Source: Aralia elata
Taxonomy: Eukaryota > Streptophyta > Magnoliopsida > Apiales > Araliaceae
Assembly: GCA_034770075.1 (NCBI GenBank)
Contig: CM068379.1
Coordinates: forward strand, 38,695,130 to 38,759,129
Direction: 5' to 3'
DNA length: 64,000 bases
The position numbers and the translations under genes were made by a program. Below are positions 55,275 to 64,000 of the stretch, one piece after another. The notes below the pieces were generated by a model that worked only from the letters and a program-made list of their open reading frames with translations, searched no databases and was not told where the DNA came from. Each line of letters starts with the position of its first letter. Position 1 is the stretch's first letter.

Positions 55275-56657
55275 GATGTAGGAATAACCCTTCCCTAAAC
55301 TATTTAGGATTAGGGTTTCTATTATAATTAAACTCCTTTAATTAATTATGCTCCTAATCCAATTAGGAATTCATGGGAGAGTACTTCTATTAATTAATTC
55401 TCAATCCCTATTACGAATTAAATAATAGTAATAATAATAATAATAAGACTCCTCTTATTAATTTATATTTAATATTTCTAAAATATTAAATAATAAATAT
55501 TAAGCTATTTAATTTATTCTATCTCCATAGATTAAATTAAATACACTTAACTTATTATTACAATTATGTCATTTTCTTCTTAAATAAATATTTTCCTTTT
55601 GCGGTGTGACCCTTTAGGTTCTCCATATTAAACCGGTTGTGAATAAATCAATTAGAACAATTCTAATCTTATTTAAATAAATAAATTAAACTATTTAATT
55701 CATTTAAATAAATAATATTTATTCTACAATAAGGGTAAGCCCCCTTAGCGATCAACGACTTTCCAGATAATATAGATTTCAACATCAATCACAAAAGAAC
55801 CTTTGAGTAAATAGTTACCGTACAATTCAATCCTTCTACCATACAATGTCTCAATTAAATATAAGACATGGATTTACTGTCAAGTCTTATTTTATTTAAT
55901 TATATGTATTTCGATTCCCAAATGCACAACTCCAAATAATGCAAATTAGAAACTCATTTCTAATTTCATTTTGCCTTGGCCAAGGACTACTGAGTTGTCT
56001 TTTATCGAATCACATAGGACATTCACATCTTTTATTAGACATGGTAGATTCTTTGTTGATCATTCACCTATCTCCATGCACAACTTATTATACCCAATCA
56101 TACCCTTTGATATACCCCTAAGGTCTTAAGTGACATGTCAAAGTATAACTCATCATACACAAAATACTATGATGATCTCAAGTCCAAGGATCACTTGTAC
56201 TACTATCACTAGAGGAATTCCTATTGACAGGCGAGTAAAACTCCATTAGGTATTCCTTAGCGAGCCACGTTCAGTGAACTTATTCTCTAATAAGCACCTA
56301 CATACTTGCTTTAGTGTCTCCACACAAATAATTATGAGATCAATCATCCTCTTCCTAAGAGCAAGCAACGTATGTACTAATCTATCCGGATTCACTAATC
56401 CCCAATTTAGTAATCCAACAATTAAGAACAATTTTAGTTTGTGAGCTATCTAGAATTTAGATCTCATTAGCATGATCACCATCATGATTCTAAAAGCATT
56501 GCTCAAAACTATGGATTTATCACATTTAATGTAACAGCACTATGTAGATAATGTAAAATGCCTTTTAAGAAAATCAATTATTTTATAAATGAATAAGATT
56601 ACAAAGTATATGCTACATCATATCAAATATGATTGGCTTGTGTGCATACTACTTTCA

Positions 56658-59600
56658 TGATTTTCTAATCAGCCAATCATATTATACCTTATAATATCAC
56701 TTCTAATATTTAAGTACGTAATCAAATATTAGATAACACTTTAACACCATATACATTCATAATTCTAAAACTAGCACACATCGAGTCTTTAATAGTGTTC
56801 AATGTAGTATGCTGAGTGGTTTCCCACAAATAACCAACAAACTAGTTTCCGTCTCGTCTACACTATTTTCACAGTAAGTTAGATCGGTTGCTAGTTCGTA
56901 TATACCTCCGCTCCCTGAAGGAATAGTTTAGCGCAGATACTATACATCAACTATTAAAAAGTACGATTGTACCACTACTTTAACATATACCTTATGAATT
57001 AACACTAAGTCTTTCATCTTATAAATCTTTCTTTATGATACAGTAGGTTAAATACCCAATACAGTAAATTGGATTCCAAATCCAGCAAACTAGATGGCAA
57101 TCCAGCAAACTGTATTCCAATCTAGCAAACTGTATTCTAACCTGGATTATAATCCAGCATACTGGATCCAACCTGACATCCAATCCAGCAACCTGGATTC
57201 AAACTACATCCAATCCAACACCCTGGATTCAACTAACCTACAATACATCAAGCTAAATTCACTATTTCAGCAACTGAATAGACCTATTCAGCAAGCTAGA
57301 TTCAAACTGACCTCTAATCCAGCAACTTGGATTCATACTATTCAATTCCTCAAATTGTTTTCCAATCCAGCAAACTAGATTCACACTATTCAATTTATAA
57401 CTTTTTATGTTAATTAACTAACATGTGAGTAAGTAATTATCATTATTAATTACTTAATCTTACTCAAATAATAAATACTTCATTTATTAACTTTAACATT
57501 CTTTAATCATTATTTAACATTAATTAAATAATAATTAATTAATTCTTTATCCCTATTTGTTATTTAGTTTTAGTAAATAACAAATAGTTAGTAAATAACA
57601 TTAATTCTATTTAATTATTATCCAATATTAATTAAATAATAATTAAATAGCTAATTATACTTAACCATATTTAATTAGTGTAATTATTATTTAGTAGCAT
57701 TAAAATTTATTAGTTAGTAAATTCAAGTGAGCTAAAAAGGATTAGACTATTAACTACCTAAATAATTACTTAATTACACCAACAAATACCATATTAATTA
57801 TTATAATATTCTTTCACATTTTAGAAAACTTTTGGGTTGGGACTCATCGCCGGAACCGGCCGGAAGAGGCCTGAACCATCGCCGGAATCTCCTCATGAAC
57901 CGGACCGGTTCACTTTAATTAATTCATGCAGGCTGCCCTCTATATTCTAGCAGTGGGGTCCTTCACGGAAACGCGAATAAAATGAAATCTACAACTCGTA
58001 TCAAGGTGTAGTCGGTACCGTTGGATTCGTATCTTTTCGAACTATAATTTTCCATCATCAAACATCAAATTTGGATAAGTTTTAATGACTGAAACTCGTC
58101 TAGAAATGGACTATTCTGACAGTGTACCAACAGTTAGCGCGTTTTAGTAAAAATTACATAACTCTCTCATTTTATTCTTTTTGAACGATTCCAACTAGGT
58201 TCTCTTTCTAACTTACCCCTTAAAACTCAAAAAAAATAAAATCAACAATACCTGTATAGATTTCAAAATACACAATTTATTCGAACAAGCTATGGTTTGT
58301 TCGTCGGTAAAAAGGTTTTCAAGCTTTTAGTTTAATTTTTCTACACAAACCCATACCATCTTATACCACAACTACGTATCATCAAACATAAACATATTTA
58401 GCAAGATTCTAAATATTTAAATTATAAACTTCAAATTTCTAATATAAGATTACACCCATAACCCAAGATTAGGATTTTTAGGCTAGTTTTTATACCTTCT
58501 AGGCTTGGTGGCTTGCTTCCTTTTCTTTCCAAAGTAGGAGATGAAATCATTTAACACCCATAACTCTCTCATAAGTTGCCGTGTACCTCCCTTCTTGTCT
58601 CTCTTAATTTTCCTTTTCTCTTCTATTTGATTTTTCTTTCTCTACCTTTATTTCTCTCTCTAGTTTTCTCTCTCTAACTTTACCAAATGAAGAAGATGAA
58701 CAATGCTACTAATTACTTACTTACATAATCTATAGATACATGTATTGTATCTATCCATATTAGCATTATAAAAAGTACAAAGCTTTTGACAAGTTGATGA
58801 TGGGTGGTAATTAATTATTGTACTTCCTTTTTTTTAATCCAACAAGCAAGCTTGGCAAAATATGACAACTCACTCCATGTGATAATCCCTATGGCTAGCA
58901 GCCCCCTTCTATTTTTGGCTCAATTTTGATTTTTCTTTAATTGCTTTAATGGAATAATTAAGTTATTCAAGATATTTTCCAAGTTGGCTAATCAATTGGA
59001 TTTTAATTCCATTTCTTTTGGGTTCACTTTAAACTATTTGGGCTACTAGTTGTCACATGTTATTAATCTATGCTTGTTTATTAATTTAATAAGTGTTGGG
59101 CCAATTTAATTAGTCCACACATTTCTTTATCCAAGTCCACAATTAAATAAATTAGTGGCTTGGTTAGTTAATCCAATGGGCTTGTTCACTAGTATTTATT
59201 ACTAATTGGACTATTAAAATTAATTATTCATATTTTCCATAATCTTCATTAATTAATACTCATATTAATTAATGTACAAAATTTATTTACTTACTATATT
59301 CATTTTAATTGAATACTCAATTAACTTACTATCTTATCCATTATTTAATACTAACACTCTTAGGTTAATCCATTAATTTAAATAACTATTAGTAAGACCT
59401 ATTTTAACTAACAATCAGTCATATGCATTCCACATAAGTCATAACATATTTATCATCATTGATAAATAATTACTATATTTATTTATTCACATATCCATTC
59501 AATATAAATCACAAAGTGTTCATTACACTTACAAATAATTTAATCTACTTATTTCCTTTAATAAGTTGTTACACATTCACATAATCACTTTGTATTAGTA

Positions 59601-59867
59601 ATACTAATTAATCATTTAAAGATTATAAATCTTTTATTTACCATTCAAGGTTAACATTCAAGTTATGTTAATTCTCAACATAACTTAACATGTTTTTCCT
59701 TAATTGAATTGATTAAGTATTCATCTTAGTTAACTTAAAAGAAATAAATTAACCATCTTGCTTAATCCACATATTCAATTATATACTCCAAGTAATTTTT
59801 AATAATAAAAAAAACATTATTCGTAAAATTTTACATATATAATTATATAAAATTCTCGGTCCTTACA
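56658..59867 (-). mobile_element. Element D 3' LTR, outer end missing
   Basis: Ends CGGTCCTTACA at 59867 (U3 start TGTAAGGACCGAG in minus orientation), the same start as LTR G at 62994. 3210 bp remain; the expected TGTGACGCCC terminus is absent because H abuts. It includes the AATCCAG repeats (57060-57390), a GC-rich patch near 57845-57910, and pyrimidine-rich leader-like sequence (58600-58680). No gene. Confidence 0.85.
57060..57390. repeat. AATCCAGCAAACTGGATT hairpin-type repeats in LTR D
   Basis: About nine degenerate copies of an 18-mer whose halves pair (AATCCAG/CTGGATT, 4-base centre CAAA or CAAC), spaced irregularly. Related units lie at 61536-61640 inside the element. A chance open frame crosses them but looks repetitive. 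Confidence 0.8.
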
Positions 59868-59903
59868 TTCTCTCCTCCTTATAAGGATTCCGTCCCCGGA
59901 ATC
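59868..59903 (-). other. 7-4-7 hairpin and polypurine tract of D
   Basis: Minus strand: stem GATTCCG/CGGAATC with loop GGGA (59903-59886), then CTTATAAGGAGGAGAA next to the LTR. Confidence 0.75.
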
Positions 59904-60228
59904 ACTATTACCGTATACTCAAATTATGTCTCTCCTTAGACACTTATTCGTTATTTAAAATTTTATTACCTTAATATAGGTATTACAGTGTTTCTTCTTG
60001 CATTTACTCTTTCCCATCCTATTCAGGGCGGAAAATCTTTTACTTAACTCAAGTTTCATTTGACTTGCCATGACTCATAACTATATTTATTTTGTAATAA
60101 CTTTTTAAAGTTGTATCATCAATTTCTTCATTTCTACATGCGTTATACCAATTTATGACTTTCATGGTGTTATACCAACCTGCCTGTGACTCATATACGT
60201 AAATGGACATCACCTCACATTGTTACCT
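59904..60228 (-). other. Non-coding segment replacing pol in D
   Basis: About 325 bp between the protease break and the PPT hairpin. It has no open frame, and I recognise no pol sequence. The origin of the filler is unknown. Confidence 0.6.
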
Positions 60229-61409
60229 ATCAAATAATACATACGTAATTATATTACTAAGTGAAATTTTACCTGTCACCACTTCCTTTGCAGCCACTGC
60301 ATCCTGAACCATCATGTTAAACGTGTGTGTCGTTGGTCTTCCTGACTGAGCTGGTCCTTTGATCATTAACGTCTCACTGCTGTTTCCCCTGTTGTTGCTT
60401 TCTTTCTCGACATTCTTCTTTGGACAGTTACGGCTATGGTGGTCTTGCGATCCACACGAGAAATAACCTTGCAATTTCTTCGGACTGGGACAGTTGGGAG
60501 ACATGTGTCCCTCTTGGCCACAGTTATAACATACGCTCTTGCCCTTCAGACAGACTCCCTGATGATTCTTCCAGCAATTTGTACACAGTTCACCTCTCTT
60601 CTTACCCTCTCCCGACTTATTTCCTGATTGAATGTTATCGTTCCACTTACGCTTGTTGGAGTTACTGTCTCCACTACTACCTCCCTTATTACCTCCTTCC
60701 ATCTTTTTCTTCTTTTGTTCTTGGTTGTATTTGGATACGGCTTCACTTCCCCCTTGGCGATGATTGCTTTTTCTAACAGGGTCGAAAATGAATCAATCTG
60801 CAACACAACTACTTTGGTGAATATCCACAGTTTCAGTCCGATCTCAAAACGTCGCGCTTTTCGTTCCTCGATGTCCACTTGATGTGGTACAAACCTAGCT
60901 AACTCGTTGAACTTGGCGGCGTATTCAGCTACCGACATGTTTTCTTGCTTCAACTCTAAAAACTTAACTGCCATTCTTCCTTGTATACTTCGTGAAAAAT
61001 AATTTTCGAAAAATAATTCTTTAAATCTCTCCCATGTTACTACTCCTTCTCCGGCTCTGTTCTGATTCGACTCCCACCAGAAGTTCGCCTCTCCTTTCAT
61101 CAAATAAGTAGCAAAAACTGTCTTTTGCTCTTCTGCAACTCTAGCAATAACGAATGCTTTCTCCATCTCCTTCACCCAAGTTTGAGCTTCTATAGGGTCA
61201 GTTGTCCCTCTAAATTCTGGCGGTCTTACTGCTTTAAAGTCCTTGAAGTTTGCCAACCCATTACCTGGCCGATTTCTTGCGGCTGGAGCTCTATTCTGCA
61301 TTGCCTCTGCTAACATATTTACAAAGTCTTGCATCGGGTTTGTGTTACCTTCTTCATTATTAACGGACCTCTCTTCCCTTCGTTTTTGTGGTTCTCTTCT
61401 TGGCGGCAT
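60229..61409 (-). pseudogene. gag: Gag and start of protease of element D (one frameshift, truncated)
   Basis: Starts MPPRREPQ at 61409, four bases after TTTATTCAG. The Gag core includes FKDFKAVRPPEFRGT, ANFWWESN and AAKFNELARF. A one-base loss in a G run (plus strand C5 at 60749-60753) shifts the frame; in the new frame come three knuckles (CTNCWKNHQGVC, CYNCGQEGHMSPNC and a third whose first Cys is Tyr) and the approach to protease, FNMMVQDAV. The frame ends at YVLFD followed by unrelated sequence, so the protease lacks its Ser-Gly-Ala triad and everything after. Gag without its C-terminus could still be made from an intact relative. Confidence 0.88.
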
Positions 61410-61535
61410 TATCTGAATAAAACTTTAAATTATTCTTCCTTGGTTTACATTTTATACTTCAACATATAAGCGTTAACATTCAAATTTAACATGTAATTTA
61501 ATCTCATACCACAATTCAATTTATTAGATTTTACA

Positions 61536-61640
61536 ATTCAGCTTGCTGGATTAACTAATCTAGTTTGCTGAATTAACAATTTCGGTCTACTAAATTAACT
61601 AATTCGGTTTGCTGAATTAACCAATATGGTTTGCTGAATT
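61536..61640. repeat. AATTCAG/CTGAATT-type repeats between gag and ORFx of D
   Basis: Five related 18-mers, for example AATTCAGCTTGCTGGATT (61536) and AATTCGGTTTGCTGAATT (61601). They have the same design as the LTR array at 57060-57390, read on the other strand. Confidence 0.7.
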
Positions 61641-61984
61641 AATATATTATTAGATAGACATCTTATTATCTTAATTCTCAAAACTTTTTTACTTAATCAA
61701 ACATATATTCATATTCATTCAACTAGATCATAGCACTTTACATCATATAGCACATATTGCTATAAACATCTACTAACCCTTTTTGACAACAAGAGTCGGG
61801 AATCACTACTACAACTTATACAAAATTTCGAACTTGTAGAGGTTATCTCAATATTCATACAAAGTGAGGATTACATTCATATAGATATATATAGATATAT
61901 ATATATACACATATACCTATCCATAGCCTACGATATTATATTACTAACATATTATCTTACTTCCAAAGGTCCTACTTCTCATAT

Positions 61985-62701
61985 TTAATCTTTCTTTCGT
62001 CCTCTTCCTTCAACTGTCTTCTTCTTGGAACAATTCTTGGCCCGATGACCTACCTCTCCACGCGTGAAACATCTTCCTTTCTTAGATTTGGAACAATTGG
62101 GAGCGATATGCCCTGCTTGTCCGCAATTATAGCACACATTTTTACCCTTCATACATTCCCCAAAATGTTTCTTTTCGCAGTTAATACATGCCTTCTTCTT
62201 TGGCTGTGAATTTCCTTGCTGGTTCCCTAAGTTATTATCACTGTCATTGTTCCTTTTCCTTTTATTACTCTTCTCCTTTTTCTTCTTACTGCATTCCACC
62301 CCCATTTTATTAATCTGTGCTTTCAGTTCATTTCGTTCTTCTGTCATTTCCCGCAATGCTCTTTCCATCTTCCACATTTCTTCCGGGTAAAACACCTTAT
62401 TCCTTAGTTCTTGAACTTCAGTTGATGTTTGACCATCTACGACTACTACTCTGCTTTTTTCTCCATCTTCTACCTCTATTTCTAGCCCTACCTTAGCCGC
62501 TTTGGAATCTACTTCTTCATCTTCATTCAGTTCCATTTCAGGGTACTCGTCATGATCGCTTCCTAAATTTACCATAGGTTCGTCTTTTAAAACTTCTTCA
62601 ACTATCACCCTCTGAACTGCCATCTCAGCTAACGGCATTGGTGCATCTGCTAATTCCTCAGCAACAACTTGAGTTCCTTTAACCTCATCATCTCTTGACA
62701 T
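61985..62701 (-). CDS. ORFx fused to a nucleocapsid-like zinc-knuckle domain (D)
   Basis: 238 residues, intact. An acidic region at about 35-85; a helical segment at 95-135 (MWKMERALREMTEERNELKA) preceded by KVFYPEE, which echoes the RVFRYPVEE motif of C's ORFx; then a basic linker (KKKKEKSNKRKR) and three knuckle-like units at 172-183 (CINCEKKHFGEC), 190-203 (CYNCGQAGHIAPNC) and 211-224 (CFTRGEVGHRAKNC, second Cys replaced by Arg). This C-terminal third looks like a Gag nucleocapsid domain, including the basic NKRK lead-in, although the element's own gag keeps its copy. The ATG follows AG|G as in B, C and E. The fusion would add RNA binding to a coiled-coil protein; that function is inferred, not shown. 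Confidence 0.78.
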   Translation of the reverse strand: MSRDDEVKGTQVVAEELADAPMPLAEMAVQRVIVEEVLKDEPMVNLGSDHDEYPEMELNEDEEVDSKAAKVGLEIEVEDGEKSRVVVVDGQTSTEVQELRNKVFYPEEMWKMERALREMTEERNELKAQINKMGVECSKKKKEKSNKRKRNNDSDNNLGNQQGNSQPKKKACINCEKKHFGECMKGKNVCYNCGQAGHIAPNCSKSKKGRCFTRGEVGHRAKNCSKKKTVEGRGRKKD

Positions 62702-62702
62702 C

Positions 62703-62869
62703 CTTCAATCAGTTTAAACAACTTTATTAGTACATTACTAATAAACACCATTCATAACTACTAAATATCAACATCTTACTATTGATGAATTTCCTCAATT
62801 CATCATTTAGAACTCTAAATGAGTTTTTCTATCTTTCTTGCGGTTATATTCCTAAGGCTTTCCCCTAAC
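62703..62869 (-). other. Predicted leader intron before ORFx (D)
   Basis: Minus strand: donor CCTTAG|GTTAGG at 62869, acceptor CTGATTGAAG ending at 62703, one base before the ATG. 167 nt. The pyrimidine tract is weaker than in B, C and E. Confidence 0.4.
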
Positions 62870-62888
62870 CTAAGGTTTATAACCTACA

Positions 62889-62900
62889 GCTTTGATACCA
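62889..62900 (-). other. Primer-binding site (tRNA-Met type), D
   Basis: Minus strand TGGTATCAAAGC, one mismatch to the usual site, three bases inside the LTR. Confidence 0.8.
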
Positions 62901-62903
62901 ACC

Positions 62904-62993
62904 TGTGACGCCCCCAAATCCGGGTCCCTTAAACCTCAGATTTGGTGCTCATGGTACAACATACACATCTCATCTAACTACCCATTCATTGTA
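62904..62993 (-). mobile_element. Element D 5' LTR, first 90 bp
   Basis: TGTGACGCCCCCAAATCCGG, closely resembling the end of B's LTR. It is interrupted at 62994 by an LTR of D's own family in opposite orientation. Confidence 0.8.
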
Positions 62994-64000
62994 AGGACCG
63001 AGAGTTTTATATAATTATATATGTATATTTTTACGAATAAATTTTTTTTAATAGAAATTACTTGGAGTATATAATTGAATATGTGGATTAAGCAAGATAG
63101 TTAATTTATTTTATTTTAAGTTAACTAAGACGGATACTTAATCAATTCGATTAAGGAAATGTAAGATAAGTTATGTTGAGAATTAACATAAGTTAAATGT
63201 TAACCTTGAATGGTAAATAAAATATTTATAATCTTTAAAGGATTAATTAGCATGACTAATCTAAAGTGATTATATGATTGTTTAATATTTTATTAAACGA
63301 AATAAGTATATTAAATTACTTGTAAGTGTAATGAACACTTTGTGATTTACATTGAATGGATATGTGAATAAATAGATATAGTAATTATTTATCAATGATG
63401 ATAAATATATTGTGACTTATATAGAATGCATGTTATTAATTGTTAGTTAAAATAGGTCTTACTAATAGTTATTTAAATTAGTGGACGAACCCAAGAGTGT
63501 TAGTATTAAACAATTGACAAGATAGTAAGTTAATTAGATATTCAATTTACTTGAATATAGCAAGTCTAATTGGGTTATGAAAATAAAGTATAATTATAAA
63601 TATAATAAAATGTGTATTAATCCTAGTAATATAAATTACTAATGGACTAAATCATTTAGTATTTAATCAAGCCCATTTAATTAGTTTATTGTAGACTTGA
63701 AGAATTATTATATAAAGTAGGTAAGTAACCCACTATAATTTAACTAAACCACATATAGGGAGCCCAATAATTTATTAAATTAGTAGCCCAAAATTGGTAG
63801 AAAGTAAACTTGATTTTTCAAATAGCTTAAACCTAGTGTATTCAAGCCCAAAAAGAATTAAACAATGGCCCAATTTTTGACCCAATAAAGGAGGGACTTT
63901 TTAGTCATTTGAGCAAGTAAATTAGTAATTAAAATAAAACCAAAACTTGAAGGATAATATCAAAGAGGGCTGCCGGCAAGGGAGTACTACATGAGGTGAG
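62994..64000 (+). mobile_element. LTR G (D family), 5' part
   Basis: Starts TGTAAGGACCGAGAG and follows the reverse complement of 59867 downward with moderate divergence. It faces D head to head and runs off the window. No gene. Confidence 0.85.

Larger units (their letters stand above)
54783..56657 (-). mobile_element. Copia-like LTR H with a remnant of its internal region
   Basis: A minus-strand LTR at 54845-56657 (TGTTAGG...CTACTTTCA on the plus strand), followed inward by a Met-like PBS (54832-54843) and only about 50 bp of internal sequence before the join to element E. A second LTR fragment of the same family is at 551-1010. Assignment to copia rests on LTR size and PBS style; no coding domain is present to prove it. 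No gene inside. Confidence 0.65.
56658..62993 (-). mobile_element. Chromovirus D, pol-less derivative
   Basis: A minus-strand element. 3' LTR 56658-59867 (its outer end lost at H), hairpin-PPT, a short non-coding segment, gag (60229-61409) broken in protease, ORFx with zinc knuckles (61985-62701), PBS (62889-62900), and 90 bp of 5' LTR before LTR G interrupts it. Protease is cut at the active-site FD and nothing of RT, RNase H or integrase remains between there and the PPT. It would depend on a relative for replication. Confidence 0.85.

Noticed and set aside
57094..57378. A 94-residue ORF.
   Set aside because: It consists of translated AATCCAGCAA repeats, with no support as a protein.
60140..60200. 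A second PBS in element D (minus strand GTCACAGGCAGGTTGGTAT).
   Set aside because: The match to LTR end plus PBS is partial, lacks CAGAGC, and no LTR end is nearby.

Overview
The window is repeat DNA from a plant nuclear genome. Every coding region I can identify belongs to an LTR retrotransposon or to cargo inside one, and I see no ordinary host gene, tRNA or rRNA. The families are typical of plants with large, repeat-rich genomes: an Ogre/Tat-lineage Ty3/gypsy element with a G-patch and two RNase H domains, several Tekay/Del-like chromoviruses primed by initiator tRNA-Met, and a copia-like LTR. A eudicot is likely because Ogre elements are commonest there. I do not name a species.

The layout is nested. 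Fragments of older LTRs (1-1891) lead into LTR F (1892-3853, resuming at 46585). Chromovirus B (minus strand, 3854-46584) sits in F with the 5-bp target duplication GTTAA. B's 3' LTR was then hit twice: by the Ogre element A (minus strand, 4208-22064, duplication ATTGC) and by chromovirus C (plus strand, 24023-37520, duplication GTAAG). B's uninterrupted 5' LTR (43879-46584) preserves both empty sites. To the right are truncated chromovirus E (47719-54782), a copia-like LTR H (54783-56657), a pol-less chromovirus derivative D (minus strand, 56658-62993) and the start of another D-family LTR, G (62994 to the end).

The Ogre element carries, antisense to gag-pol and just before its 3' LTR, an intron-containing plant-mobile-domain gene, a second gene resembling DUF7745 proteins, and a 7 x 140-bp array built from four 35-bp subunits. 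Its gag-pro and pol frames can be joined by a predicted 169-nt intron whose donor contains the gag-pro stop codon.

The chromoviruses share an organisation beyond LTR-gag-pol-LTR. Each of B, C, D and E has an extra acidic coiled-coil ORF ('ORFx') between the primer-binding site and gag. Each has a candidate leader intron ending AG|G directly before the ORFx ATG, and in three of them another acceptor lies next to the gag ATG. B, C and D have an 18-nt 7-4-7 hairpin immediately before the polypurine tract. The B, C and E-type LTRs share a U5 hairpin followed by an acceptor-like site and a short Gly/Lys-rich reading frame. In D, ORFx is fused to a second nucleocapsid-like zinc-knuckle domain. These shared structures, together with the antisense cargo of the Ogre element, are the strongest candidates for new biology here. 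All splice and RNA-structure claims are predictions from sequence.
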